Source of the DNA: Mediterranea sp. (in: CFB group bacteria)
GTDB taxonomy: Bacteria > Bacteroidota > Bacteroidia > Bacteroidales > Bacteroidaceae
Reading direction: 5' to 3'
Assembly: GCA_031261785.1 (NCBI GenBank)
Contig: JAISIZ010000106.1
Span: 1 to 38,010 of the forward strand
Length of the DNA stretch: 38,010 nt
Below the pieces are notes generated by a model. It had not been told where the DNA came from. It was given only the letters and a program-made list of their open reading frames with translations, and did not search any database. The translations under genes were made by a program, and so were the position numbers. Positions within the stretch are counted from its first letter, which is position 1. Each line of letters opens with the position of its first letter. Below, piece after piece: positions 7,501 to 19,028 of this stretch.

Positions 7501-7571
7501 TTGGGCTACCTGGATTCGAACCAGGAATGACAGGACCAGAATCTGTAGTGTTACCATTACACCATAGCCCA
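7501..7571 (-). tRNA. tRNA-Gln (anticodon CTG)
   Basis: The minus strand folds as a full cloverleaf of 71 bases: acceptor TGGGCTA/TAGCCCA, D stem GTGT/ACAC, anticodon arm ACAGA-TTCTGGT-CCTGT, variable loop CATT and T arm CCTGG-TTCGAAT-CCAGG, discriminator A. The loop gives anticodon CTG, which reads CAG (Gln). CCA is not encoded. The base pair nearest the anticodon loop is an A:C mismatch (positions 31:39), where related tRNA-Gln genes have A:T. Confidence 0.95.
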
Positions 7572-7604
7572 AGATAAAACGACCTGTTCTCTCGTTTGCG
7601 GCTG

Positions 7605-7612
7605 CAAAATTA
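7605..7612 (-). promoter_or_regulatory. -7 box for tRNA-Gln
   Basis: TAATTTTG on the minus strand fits TAnnTTTG, 33 bases upstream of the tRNA 5' end. Confidence 0.55.
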
Positions 7613-7677
7613 CGAATAATTCGATAACGAGGAATAAATTCCCTCGTTTTTTTTCGGCGGAGCTACACATTTATCCG

Positions 7678-7685
7678 TATCTTCG
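7678..7685 (+). promoter_or_regulatory. -7 box for the acetylesterase-pectinesterase gene
   Basis: TATCTTCG, one base off TAnnTTTG, 22 bases before the ATG at 7708. Confidence 0.5.
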
Positions 7686-7707
7686 CCGCCATAAAACTCC
7701 GACTTCC

Positions 7708-9369
7708 ATGAAACAGCAACTTCTCGCGCTTCTCGGCGCGCTGCTCCTGCTATCGGCTTTCAAGGCCGACGAGCGGCGAACATTCACCATCTTCATGATC
7801 GGCGATTCCACCATGGCCGACAAGGACCTGGCCGGCGACAATCCCGAACGCGGCTGGGGACAGATGCTTCCCGGATACCTCGCGGAGGATATACGCGTGG
7901 ACAACCATGCCCGCAACGGACGCAGCTCCAAGAGCTTCATCGACGAGGGACGATGGACCACCGTGCGCGACGCCATCCGCAAGGGCGACTACGTATTCAT
8001 ACAGTTCGGGCACAACGACGAGAAGCCCGACACCGCCCGACACACCGACCCCGGAACGACATTCGACGCCAACCTGCGCCGGTTCGTGGAGGAGACACGC
8101 CAACGAGGCGGCATACCCGTACTGCTCAACGCCATCGCTCGCCGGCACTTCGTGGATGGCAGGCTGACCGATACCCACGGGGCGTACCGCGAGGCCCCGC
8201 GGCAAGTGGCCAAGGAACTGGACGTACCCTTCGTGGACATGAACAAGATTACCCACCAACTCGTCGACAGCCTCGGTCCCGACGCTTCCAAACGTCTATA
8301 CGTATGGGTGCCCGCCGGCACGGTGCCGCTTCATCCACAAGGACGTGAGGACGACACGCACCTCAACGTGCATGGCGCACGCGTGGTAGCGGGACTGGCC
8401 ATCGACGCCATCGCCCGCCAGGTGCCCGCCTTGGCGCCTTACGTCCGCCATTACGACTTCGTGGTGGCGCAAGACGGGAGCGGCGACTTCTTCAGCCCGC
8501 AAGAAGCCGTGCTGGCCGTGCCCGACTATCGCAAGAACCACCGCACCACGATATTAATAAGGAAAGGGACGTACCGGGAGAAACTCGTCGTGCCCGAGAG
8601 CAAGACGGGCCTCTCGATCATTGGACAGAAGGGAGCCGTCATCGCCTACTCCGACTACGCCTCCAAGCCCAACCGCTTCGGCGAGCCTACGGGGACGTCA
8701 GGCTCGGCCAGCTGCTACATCTACGCCCCCGACTTCTACGCCGAGAACATCACCTTCGAGAATGGATCCGGCCCCGTGGGACAAGCCGTGGCCTGCTTCG
8801 TGAGCGCCGACCGGGCCTACTTCAAGCGATGCCGCTTCCTCGGCTTCCAGGACACGCTTTACACCTACGGCAAGGGATGCCGTCAATATTACGAGGAGTG
8901 CTACATCGAGGGCACCGTCGACTTCATCTTCGGATGGTCCACCGCCGTGTTCGACCGCTGCCGGATACACAGCAAAGGCGACGGCTACGTCAGCGCCCCC
9001 TCCACCGACCGGGGGCAACGGTACGGTTACCTCTTCTACCGCTGCCAGCTTACGGCGGCCGACAACGTGAGCCGCGTCTACCTCTCCCGCCCATGGCGGC
9101 CGTACGCCAAGGCCGTCTTCGCCCACTGCGACCTGGGTGGGCACATCGCCCCCGCCGGATGGGACAACTGGGGCAAGCAAGAGAACGAGCGAACCGCCTA
9201 TTACGCCGAGTACCAAAGCCAAGGGCCGGGAGCTAACGACCGGGCGCGGGCGCCCTTCGCCCATCTTCTCAAGAACCTGAGAGGACACACGCCCGAGGAG
9301 AGCTTGGCGGGCGACGACGGATGGAATCCGCTGAAGAATGGAAACGCGCTGTTGGACATCAAACGCTAA
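7708..9369 (+). CDS. Secreted rhamnogalacturonan acetylesterase-pectinesterase fusion (CE12-CE8)
   Basis: A 553-residue secreted protein with a signal peptide (1-20, MKQQLLALLGALLLLSAFKA). Domain 1 (about 25-245) is an SGNH/GDSL esterase of the rhamnogalacturonan acetylesterase type: GDST with nucleophile Ser34, GHND at 101-104, and the Asp-x-x-His pair DDTH at 215-218. Domain 2 (about 248-545) is a pectinesterase beta-helix: GQAVA at 359-363, QDTL at 381-384, DFIFG at 405-409 and RPWRPYA at 461-467 give the catalytic Asp382, Asp405 and binding Arg. Together the enzyme should remove acetyl and methyl esters from pectin in the periplasm. CE12-CE8 fusions are known in Bacteroidetes. No pectinase PUL is adjacent, so the gene stands alone between tRNA-Gln and rsfS. 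Confidence 0.92.
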   Translation: MKQQLLALLGALLLLSAFKADERRTFTIFMIGDSTMADKDLAGDNPERGWGQMLPGYLAEDIRVDNHARNGRSSKSFIDEGRWTTVRDAIRKGDYVFIQFGHNDEKPDTARHTDPGTTFDANLRRFVEETRQRGGIPVLLNAIARRHFVDGRLTDTHGAYREAPRQVAKELDVPFVDMNKITHQLVDSLGPDASKRLYVWVPAGTVPLHPQGREDDTHLNVHGARVVAGLAIDAIARQVPALAPYVRHYDFVVAQDGSGDFFSPQEAVLAVPDYRKNHRTTILIRKGTYREKLVVPESKTGLSIIGQKGAVIAYSDYASKPNRFGEPTGTSGSASCYIYAPDFYAENITFENGSGPVGQAVACFVSADRAYFKRCRFLGFQDTLYTYGKGCRQYYEECYIEGTVDFIFGWSTAVFDRCRIHSKGDGYVSAPSTDRGQRYGYLFYRCQLTAADNVSRVYLSRPWRPYAKAVFAHCDLGGHIAPAGWDNWGKQENERTAYYAEYQSQGPGANDRARAPFAHLLKNLRGHTPEESLAGDDGWNPLKNGNALLDIKR

Positions 9370-9438
9370 GCGCTTATTTCATATACTAATAAAAAAGAAA
9401 AAATGCCGGGGAAACCTCGTCTATCCGACAAATCGGCG

Positions 9439-9446
9439 TATCTTTG
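9439..9446 (+). promoter_or_regulatory. -7 box for rsfS-ftsH-cdsA
   Basis: TATCTTTG fits TAnnTTTG exactly, 92 bases before the rsfS ATG. It is the only consensus box in the gap after the pectinesterase gene. Confidence 0.65.
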
Positions 9447-9538
9447 CCCACCATAATCACGCGCCTGGCGAGGAACAAAAGCATGCCTCGCCTTGTTGTA
9501 CGTGTAATGCACGTAATTTATTAACCCCAAATACAAAG

Positions 9539-9898
9539 ATGAGCGATACCCAAGTATTGATTGAACAAATAAAAGAAGGAATACAAGAAAAAAAAGGTAA
9601 GAACATCATTATTGCCGATCTGTCGGACATAGAAGACACTATTTGCCAATACTTCGTCATCTGCCAGGGGAACACCCCGACGCAGGTGAGCGCTATCGTG
9701 GACTCCGTGAAAGAGTACGCGCGCAAGGGTGCGGGCAGCAAACCGTTCGGCGTGGATGGACTGCGCAACGCCGAATGGGTGGCCATGGATTATGCCGACG
9801 TGCTGGTGCATGTCTTCCTGCCCGAGACGCGAGCCTTTTACGACTTGGAGCATCTATGGGAAGATGCCAAGCTCACCCCCATTCCCGATTTAGACTAA
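9539..9898 (+). CDS. rsfS: Ribosome silencing factor RsfS
   Basis: A 119-residue protein of the RsfS/YbeB/Iojap family, which binds ribosomal protein L14 and blocks subunit joining under starvation. Family blocks are clear: CQYFVICQGNTPTQV (about 37-51), GLRNAEWVAMDYADVLVHVF (about 76-95) and RAFYDLEHLWEDA (about 100-112). The frame is open further upstream (to 9338), but the ATG at 9539 gives the normal family length, the homologous N-terminus, and lies downstream of the promoter box. FtsH follows after 11 bases; this rsfS-ftsH-cdsA order is conserved in Bacteroidales. Confidence 0.95.
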   Translation: MSDTQVLIEQIKEGIQEKKGKNIIIADLSDIEDTICQYFVICQGNTPTQVSAIVDSVKEYARKGAGSKPFGVDGLRNAEWVAMDYADVLVHVFLPETRAFYDLEHLWEDAKLTPIPDLD

Positions 9899-9909
9899 AC
9901 AGCATATAA

Positions 9910-11926
<2,017 letters not shown>

Positions 11927-11934
<8 letters not shown>

Positions 11935-12760
11935 CTTCACCCGACGCAGCATCACGGGCGTACTCTTTGTCGCCGTCCTGGTGGGATGTATCCTCTATTC
12001 CCCCATCAGCTTCGGCGCCCTGTTCGTGGTGGTGACCGCGCTCACCACCTACGAGTTCGGCCAGCTCGTCAACCTCCGGATGCCGGGTGCCTCGCTCAAC
12101 AAGGTGGTCACCATGCTGGGCAGCGCCTTCCTCTTCCTGTCCATCCTGGCTTTCTGTATCGACGCCATCGGCTCCAAGGTCTTCATCCCCTACCTCCTGC
12201 TGTTGATGTACCTGCTCATCAGCGAGCTGTACCTCAAGAAAGACAACCCCGCGCTCAACTGGGCCTGCTCCATGCTGAGCCAGATCTACATCGGCCTCCC
12301 CTTCGCCTTGCTCAACGTGCTGGCGTTCCAGGCCAACCCCGGGAACGGCACGGTGAGCTACAACTACATCCTCCCGCTCTCCATCTTCATCTTCCTCTGG
12401 CTGAGCGATACGGGTGCCTACTGTGTCGGGTCGCTCATGGGCAAGCACCGCCTGTTCGAGCGCATCTCGCCCAAGAAATCGTGGGAAGGTTCCATCGGCG
12501 GAGGCGTCGTGGCCATCGCCTCCTCGTTCCTCCTGGCCCATTGCTTCCCGTTCATGTCCATGCCCGCCTGGGCGGGGCTGGCACTCACCGTTGTCGTGTT
12601 CGGCACTTGGGGCGACCTCACCGAATCCCTCTTCAAGCGCCAGCTTGGCGTAAAGGATTCGGGCAACATCCTCCCCGGGCACGGCGGCATGCTCGACCGC
12701 TTCGACAGTGCCCTGCTGGCCATACCCGCCGCCGTGATCTACCTCTACGCGGTGGCCTAA
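11927..12760 (+). CDS. cdsA: Phosphatidate cytidylyltransferase CdsA
   Basis: A 277-residue polytopic membrane enzyme that makes CDP-diacylglycerol from phosphatidate and CTP, the branch point for phospholipid synthesis. The PROSITE CdsA signature is complete near the C-terminus: SLFKRQLGVKDSGNILPGHG followed by GMLDRFD. At least seven hydrophobic segments run through the protein, and DTGAYCVGSLMGKHRLF with SPKKSWEG is the other conserved block. The ATG lies inside the last codons of ftsH (8-base overlap). A weak GC-rich hairpin without a T-run follows near 12790-12822. Confidence 0.96.
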
Positions 12761-12940
12761 GCGTGCTTCCATAGACTCCATCGTTCGCCAGGCGCGGAGA
12801 AAGAAAAAAGCTTTCCCGCCGTAAGTGGTATTATGCCAATCCTTGTTATAAGTACGTATCAGGGAGATACAACTATTCCTATCTCATTGATATGCAGAGT
12901 GAAGAAAAACGTAAATAGTAACAACCATCAAATTAAACGT

Positions 12941-15900
12941 ATGGAGAACAATTTCACGATTAAAGAAGCCTCTAAATTATGTCGGGCTTTACTCATCTTG
13001 CTCCTTACCGCAATTCCCCCACAATGGACAATAGCCCAGGCCAGCTCATCCACGGGGAATTACAACCTGCGGAAAGCCATCGAGCAGATCCAGGCCACCT
13101 CTAAGTACAAATTCTTCTACGACGACAAGCTGGGCACACTATCAGTGAACGAGGTGAGCGTTAAAGGCGCCCCGCTCGAAGAAGTATTGAACAAGCTGTT
13201 GAAAGACAAGGAAATTTCCTATCGGATAGTCGACAACATCGTCTATCTACAGGAGAAAAATGCCGCAGCCGCCGTGAGGCAGGCAGGCGATGGACGCACC
13301 CTCACGGGGCAGGTGCGCGACGCCAATAGTGAGCCTCTCATCGGCGTGAGCGTGCGAGTGAAAGGCACCACCGACGGAGGCATAACCGACATGGACGGAA
13401 ATTACCGCGTCACGACCAAACAATCCAATCCTATCCTCATCTTCTCGTACGTGGGATACCGCACGCAAGAAGTGGCCGTACGGGGAGACATGCCCCTCGA
13501 TATCGTCATGGAGGACGACGCGCAGGCACTGCAAGAGGTAGTGGTCACTGCCTTGGGTATCAAAAGGGAGACCAAGGCCTTGAGCTATAACGCGCAACAG
13601 GTCAACGCCGCCGACATCACCGGCAACAAGACGGCCAACTTCATCAACTCGCTCAGCGGAAAGGCAGCCGGCGTGGTGATCAACAGCTCCTCGTCGGGCG
13701 TGGGAGGCGCCGCGCGCGTGGTGATGCGAGGCACCAAGTCCATCCTGCAGTCGTCCAACGCCCTCTACGTCATCGACGGCGTGCCCATGTACGCCTCTAC
13801 ACAGTCGCAAGGCACCGAATTCGCCTCCAGGGGAACCAGCGAACCCATCGCTGACCTCAACCCCGAGGACATCGAGTCGATGACCGTGCTTACCGGCGCG
13901 GCGGCCGCTGCCCTCTACGGCTCCGACGCCGCCAACGGCGCCATCGTCATCACCACCAAGAAAGGGCAGGAAGGGAAGCTCTCGCTGACGGTGAACAGCA
14001 CCACCAACCTCATGAGTCCCTTCGTGATGCCGAAGTTCCAGAACCGTTACGGCACGGGAAGCGCCCTGAGCGAGAACAACATCGACAAGAGCTACGGCCC
14101 GCTGCTGAACAGCGCCAACTACATGGGCTACGACCCCCAGTCGGACTATCTGCGCACGGGCGTGACGGCGACGGAGAACATCTCGCTCTCGGTAGGCACG
14201 GAGAGGAACCAGACATACGCCTCCGCCTCGGCCACCAACTCCAACGGCATCGTGCCCAACAACCGGTACGACCGCTACAACTTCAACTTCCGCAACACCA
14301 CCAGCTTCCTGCGCGACCGCATGACGCTCGACGTCAGCGCCGGATACGTCTACCAGCGCGACCGCAACATGATCAACCAGGGAACGTACGGCAACCCACT
14401 CGTAGGCGCATACCTCTATCCGCGCGGCAACGACTGGGAAGACGCACGGATGTACAAGCAGTACGACCCCAGCCGCAACATCTACACCCAGAACTGGAAG
14501 GTGGGCGACGCCACCATGGTGATGCAGAACCCCTACTGGGTGAACTACCTCAACCTCCGCGAGAACAGCAAGGACCGCTACATGCTGAGCGCCTCGCTGA
14601 GCTACGACATCACCGACTGGATGAGCGTGAGCGGACGCATCCGCAGCGACAACTCCACGGCCGACTACACCCAGAAGTACTACGCCACCACCAACAACCA
14701 ACTCACCGGCGGCTCCGACCGCGGCTTCTACGGCATCATGCGCTACAAGGACAAGCAGCTGTACGCCGACGCCCTGCTAAGCATCAACAAGAACTTCGCC
14801 GAGCGGTGGAGCCTGGCGGCAAACCTCGGAGCCTCCTACTCCGACATACGCTATGACGCCCTCGAGGTGAGCGGACCCATCACCGACTCCACCATGTCCA
14901 ACAACACCGGTGAGCGGGTAGGCCTCACCAACGAGTTCTCCGTGCAGAACATCAGCCAGCTCAACCGCTACACCTTCCAGAGCGGATGGCGCCAGCAGGT
15001 GCAATCCATCTACGGCTCGGCCGAGCTGGGCTACCGGAGCGCCTACTACCTCACCCTGACCGGACGCAACGACTGGCCCTCGCAGCTTGCCGGCCCGCGC
15101 TCGGACACCAAGTCTTATTTCTACTACTCCGCCGGCCTCTCCGTCCTGGTGTCCGAGACGCTCAAGATGCCCGAGAACTTCCACTACCTCAAGCTGCGCG
15201 GCTCGTACGCCTCGGTGGGCAACGCCTTCCAGCGCTACATCTCCAACCCGGGACACCCCCTGAGCAACGGACAGTACTCCATCACCACCGACTATCCCAC
15301 GGTACTCAAGCCCGAGCGCACGGAATCGTTCGAGATCGGCATCACGGCACGCTTCCTCAAGCATTTCAGCCTCGACGCCACCTATTACAACGCCGTCACC
15401 AAAAACCAAACACTCGAATCCGGGCTTAGCTCCTCCTCCGGATCGTCCAACATCTACGTCCAGACGGGCAAGGTACGTAACTCGGGCTTCGAGGTATCCT
15501 TAGGCTACGGCAACCGTTGGAAAGACTACAGCTGGAATTCCAACTTCACCTTCTCGACCAACCGCAACAAGATCCTGGAGCTGGTAGAGAACGCCTACAT
15601 CCCCGAGCACGACATCTATATCACCAAGGACGACCTCGACATGGGCGGACTGGGGCAGACACGCTTCTGGCTGACCAAGGGAGGCAGCATGGGCGACCTC
15701 TACTCGCTCATCGACCTGAAGCGCTACAACGACGGCACCATCTTCGTCGACCAGTCGGGCAACGTGGCCACCGCCAATATCGACGACAAGAGCCGGTACA
15801 TCAAGCTGGGCAGCGTACTCCCCAAGGCCAACATGGCTTGGAGGAACACCCTCAGCTACCGGAACTTCGACCTCGGCTTCATGGTGTCGGCCCGTCTGGG

Positions 15901-16318
15901 AGGCATCGTCTTCTCGCGCACCCAGGCCATACTCGACGAGTACGGTGTGTCGGAAGCCTCCGCCTCGGCCCGCGACAGGGGCTACGTCGCCATCAACGGC
16001 GGGGCGGACAGGATCAACCCCGAGCAATGGTACAGCGTGGTGGCCTCAGGCACGGCCGTGCCGCAATACTACACCTACTCGGCTACCAACGTACGCCTGC
16101 AAGAGGCCTCCATAGGCTACCGCGTACCCCGGAAATGGCTCGGAGGAGCATGCGACCTCAACATCTCCATCGTGGGACGCAACCTGTGGATGCTCTACAA
16201 CAAGGCACCCTTCGACCCCGAGAGCGTAGCCTCGACCGGCAGTTTCTACCAAGGCATCGACTACTTCATGATGCCCTCGCTACGCAACATCGGCCTCAAT
16301 GTCAGTCTCAAATTCTAA
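12941..16318 (+). CDS. SusC/RagA-type TonB-dependent transporter with STN domain (PUL 1)
   Basis: A 1125-residue outer-membrane transporter. The chosen ATG at 12941 gives a normal signal peptide (about 1-32, ending near WTIAQA); the open frame extends to 12833 but that extension has no signal-peptide character. Domain order: STN domain (about 37-112, TGNYNLRKAIEQI...IVYLQE), carboxypeptidase-regulatory-like beta-sandwich (about 115-200, TLTGQVRDANSEPLIGVSV), TonB box-like LQEVVVTALG, plug (ALYVIDGVPM) and a 22-stranded barrel ending in NVSLKF. An STN domain usually means control through an anti-sigma/ECF pair, but none is encoded in the window. It imports the oligosaccharide captured by the SusD 13 bases downstream. 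No exact TAnnTTTG box was found in the 180-base upstream gap, which is AT-rich and contains the small inverted repeat GTATC/GATAC. Confidence 0.95.
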   Translation: MENNFTIKEASKLCRALLILLLTAIPPQWTIAQASSSTGNYNLRKAIEQIQATSKYKFFYDDKLGTLSVNEVSVKGAPLEEVLNKLLKDKEISYRIVDNIVYLQEKNAAAAVRQAGDGRTLTGQVRDANSEPLIGVSVRVKGTTDGGITDMDGNYRVTTKQSNPILIFSYVGYRTQEVAVRGDMPLDIVMEDDAQALQEVVVTALGIKRETKALSYNAQQVNAADITGNKTANFINSLSGKAAGVVINSSSSGVGGAARVVMRGTKSILQSSNALYVIDGVPMYASTQSQGTEFASRGTSEPIADLNPEDIESMTVLTGAAAAALYGSDAANGAIVITTKKGQEGKLSLTVNSTTNLMSPFVMPKFQNRYGTGSALSENNIDKSYGPLLNSANYMGYDPQSDYLRTGVTATENISLSVGTERNQTYASASATNSNGIVPNNRYDRYNFNFRNTTSFLRDRMTLDVSAGYVYQRDRNMINQGTYGNPLVGAYLYPRGNDWEDARMYKQYDPSRNIYTQNWKVGDATMVMQNPYWVNYLNLRENSKDRYMLSASLSYDITDWMSVSGRIRSDNSTADYTQKYYATTNNQLTGGSDRGFYGIMRYKDKQLYADALLSINKNFAERWSLAANLGASYSDIRYDALEVSGPITDSTMSNNTGERVGLTNEFSVQNISQLNRYTFQSGWRQQVQSIYGSAELGYRSAYYLTLTGRNDWPSQLAGPRSDTKSYFYYSAGLSVLVSETLKMPENFHYLKLRGSYASVGNAFQRYISNPGHPLSNGQYSITTDYPTVLKPERTESFEIGITARFLKHFSLDATYYNAVTKNQTLESGLSSSSGSSNIYVQTGKVRNSGFEVSLGYGNRWKDYSWNSNFTFSTNRNKILELVENAYIPEHDIYITKDDLDMGGLGQTRFWLTKGGSMGDLYSLIDLKRYNDGTIFVDQSGNVATANIDDKSRYIKLGSVLPKANMAWRNTLSYRNFDLGFMVSARLGGIVFSRTQAILDEYGVSEASASARDRGYVAINGGADRINPEQWYSVVASGTAVPQYYTYSATNVRLQEASIGYRVPRKWLGGACDLNISIVGRNLWMLYNKAPFDPESVASTGSFYQGIDYFMMPSLRNIGLNVSLKF

Positions 16319-16331
16319 ACGTAAGAGCATC

Positions 16332-17957
16332 ATGAACAAGATATATCGCATTTCGTTAACCCTGCTCACGGCGCTCCTCGCGTCGTGCACCGGCAAGTAC
16401 CTCGACATCAACACCGAGCCGTACGTGCCACAAGACGTCAACGCCGACGACTACGCTCTCGGAGCCGCCATGAACAACCTGGCCAGCTGCGTGGTGTCGC
16501 CCGACGTCAACACCTGCCAGTTCACCGAATGCCTGCTGGGCGGACCCATGGCCGGATACTTCGCCGACTCCAACGCCGGCTGGGCCAATACCATCTCCAA
16601 CTACAACGCCAAGGACGACTGGACACGCGTCTTCATGCAGACCGACAGGATCATCCCCGTGCTCTACAGCAACCTCGCCATCGCCAGGCAGGTGTCCGAG
16701 GATACCGGGAACCCCGTTCCCCTGGCCATCGCCAACATCATCAAAGTGGCCACGATGCATCGCGTCACCGACACCTACGGCCCCATCCCCTATTCCAAAA
16801 TCGGCGAGAACGGTGCGCTCAACGCCCCCTACGACTCGCAGCAAGAGGTGTACAACCTATTCTTCGAGGAACTCGACACCTCCATCGCCGCCCTGATGGA
16901 GAACCAGAACCGATCGCTCACCGCCTCGGCCGACTACATCTACGCCGGCGACGTGAGGAAGTGGATCCGCTTCGCCAACTCACTCAAGCTGCGCCTCGCC
17001 ATCCGCATCGCCTACGCCGACCCCGCCACCGCCAAAGTGATGGCCGAATCGGCTATACGCAACGAGATCGGAGTCATCACCACCAACGCCGACAACGCCA
17101 AGTGGGACTACTTCAAGACCAGCGTCAACCCCTTCTATACCGCCACGCGCTACAACGCCATCGGCACGCACGACGACGGTACCACTTGCCTCACCGGTGG
17201 CGACACCCACGCCGCGGCCGATATCATCTGCTACATGAACGGCTACAACGACCCGCGCCGCGAGAAGTTCTTTACCCGTTCCGAATGGATGGCCGACGAC
17301 GGTGTCACCTCCCTGGGATACGTCGGCATGCGCCACGGCATCACCATCCCCGCCCTGAAAGCCAGCGGACACAAATATTCGGGAGTCAACGTCATACAGT
17401 CCGACCCCATCTACTGGATGAACGCCGCCGAGGTGGCCTTCCTCCGCGCCGAAGGTACCGCGATCTTTGCCTTCGACATGGGCGGCACGGCGCGGGAGTT
17501 CTACGAGCAAGGCATCACCCTATCGTTCGAACAATGGGGAGCCGCCGGAGCCGACACCTACATGGCCGACGACACCAGCAAGCCCACCACCTACACCGAC
17601 CCGTCGGGAGCGGACAGCTACCAGAACACCCTCTCGGACATCACCGTGAAGTGGGACGAGGAAGCCACGGCCGAACAGAAGCAGGAGCGCATCATCACCC
17701 AGAAGTGGATAGCCAATTGGATGCTGGGCAACGAAGCCTGGGCCGACTATCGCCGCACGGGATACCCTCACCTCATCCCCGCCAGCGCCGCAGGCAACAA
17801 GAGCGGCGGAGTGGTGGATTCCAACAAGGGCGCTCGCCGCATGCCCTGGCCCATCGACGAATACTCCAACAACGCCGAGAACATGCCCGCGGCCCTGCAA
17901 GCCTTGGGTGGAACGGACAACATGGCCACCGATGTATGGTGGGCGAAGAGAAACTAA
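16332..17957 (+). CDS. SusD/RagB-like nutrient-binding outer-membrane lipoprotein (PUL 1)
   Basis: A 541-residue surface lipoprotein that forms the lid of the SusC transporter. The ATG at 16332 gives a lipoprotein signal, LLTALLASC with Cys19; the upstream extension to 16299 lacks this. Sequence features (YLDINTEPY near the N-terminus, MHRVTDTYGPIPYSKIG in the middle, RRMPWPIDEYSNN near the C-terminus) fit the SusD-like_2 type (PF12771) rather than the classical SusD. TPR-like helices make up most of the protein. The next PUL gene starts 28 bases downstream. Confidence 0.93.
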   Translation: MNKIYRISLTLLTALLASCTGKYLDINTEPYVPQDVNADDYALGAAMNNLASCVVSPDVNTCQFTECLLGGPMAGYFADSNAGWANTISNYNAKDDWTRVFMQTDRIIPVLYSNLAIARQVSEDTGNPVPLAIANIIKVATMHRVTDTYGPIPYSKIGENGALNAPYDSQQEVYNLFFEELDTSIAALMENQNRSLTASADYIYAGDVRKWIRFANSLKLRLAIRIAYADPATAKVMAESAIRNEIGVITTNADNAKWDYFKTSVNPFYTATRYNAIGTHDDGTTCLTGGDTHAAADIICYMNGYNDPRREKFFTRSEWMADDGVTSLGYVGMRHGITIPALKASGHKYSGVNVIQSDPIYWMNAAEVAFLRAEGTAIFAFDMGGTAREFYEQGITLSFEQWGAAGADTYMADDTSKPTTYTDPSGADSYQNTLSDITVKWDEEATAEQKQERIITQKWIANWMLGNEAWADYRRTGYPHLIPASAAGNKSGGVVDSNKGARRMPWPIDEYSNNAENMPAALQALGGTDNMATDVWWAKRN

Positions 17958-17985
17958 TGGATACTTTTTAAAAAGATACACCGAT

Positions 17986-19020
17986 ATGAGGATCAATATA
18001 TTCAAGACATCCGCGCCGCTGCTTGCCGCGCTTTGCCTCGCGCTTACCGCGTGCGACGACTGGACGGACAACGAGAGCGTGACATTGCGCCAACCCGACA
18101 TCACCAGAGAGAACCCCGCCCTATACGAAGAATACCTCCGCGCGCTCCGCGCATACAAGGCGTCCGAAGCGCACAACCCCGTCTACCTGTGGTTCGACAA
18201 TGGCGAGAAGTCACCCTACAGCCGCCTGCATCACATCAACGCCCTCCCCGACAGCGTCGACGTGATCGACCTCATCCACCCCGACAACCTCGCCGACTGG
18301 GAGTTGGAGGAGATTGCCGAAGTACGCCTCGAGAAAGGCACGAAGGTGACCTACACCATCGACTACGACGCCATCAGGAGCATCTATGACACCCGCTCGC
18401 TGGAGGCCGCCAACGCCGGGTTGACGATGGAGAAGCCGTTCAACGACTTCCTTGTCGACACGCTCCAGACGGCGCTCTCGTTCGCCAAGAAGTACGATTA
18501 CGACGGCATCTGCGTAGCCTATAACGGCAAGAATCCCCTCTCCATGTCGGACGAGGAGATGCGTGAGCACCGCCTCAACGAGGCGGCCTTCATGGGCATC
18601 GTTGACGACTGGAGCACCCGCAACGCCGACCGGACGCTCACGTTGAGAACCAACCCGCAATACCTGCACGACCTCTCCATCGTAAGCCGGTGCGCCAAGG
18701 TGCTGATACCTTGCGACGACGCCTCCGATGCCGACGCCTTCACCCTCTACGTCGAACAAGCCGCCGTGGATCCCGACGTGATATCGAAGCTCGGCGTGTT
18801 CGTCACCGGCCCCAAGGCGGTCGACCCCAACAAGGAGGTAGGCTACATGCTCGACGGCCGCACGCGCCTTCTCGGCCTGGCCGAGTGGTTCCCCCGCCGG
18901 CACGCCGTGGACGCCACGGCCGTCGGCGTGTACAACCCCGCCGGCGATTTCTACAGCACGACGAGGATCTACAACGATACCCGCACGCTGATTTCAACCA
19001 TCAATCCACCCCTAAAATAA
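17986..19020 (+). CDS. GH18-like lipoprotein without catalytic residues, likely glycan-binding protein (PUL 1)
   Basis: A 344-residue lipoprotein (LALTACDD, Cys23). The body looks like a GH18 TIM barrel related to endo-beta-N-acetylglucosaminidases. At the position of the DxxDxDxE motif it reads YDYDGICVAYNG (about 170-181): compared with DLDGVFLDDEY in the enzyme two genes downstream, the catalytic Asp-x-Glu pair is replaced by Ala178 and Asn180. It should therefore bind rather than cleave glycan. Similar pseudo-GH18 proteins act as surface glycan-binding proteins in N-glycan PULs of Bacteroides (family knowledge, recalled). The ATG at 17986 was chosen for its lipoprotein signal; the next gene starts 8 bases after the stop. 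Confidence 0.82.
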   Translation: MRINIFKTSAPLLAALCLALTACDDWTDNESVTLRQPDITRENPALYEEYLRALRAYKASEAHNPVYLWFDNGEKSPYSRLHHINALPDSVDVIDLIHPDNLADWELEEIAEVRLEKGTKVTYTIDYDAIRSIYDTRSLEAANAGLTMEKPFNDFLVDTLQTALSFAKKYDYDGICVAYNGKNPLSMSDEEMREHRLNEAAFMGIVDDWSTRNADRTLTLRTNPQYLHDLSIVSRCAKVLIPCDDASDADAFTLYVEQAAVDPDVISKLGVFVTGPKAVDPNKEVGYMLDGRTRLLGLAEWFPRRHAVDATAVGVYNPAGDFYSTTRIYNDTRTLISTINPPLK

Positions 19021-19028
19021 AGGAACGT

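Noticed and set aside
13247..14701. 484-codon minus-strand open frame opposite the PUL 1 susC
   Set aside because: Shadow frame in GC-rich DNA; its composition (Val, Gly, His, Ala-rich) and lack of motifs contrast with the clear SusC on plus.
16385..17971. 528-codon plus-strand frame overlapping the PUL 1 susD
   Set aside because: Arg/His/Pro-rich shadow of the susD frame, with no family features.
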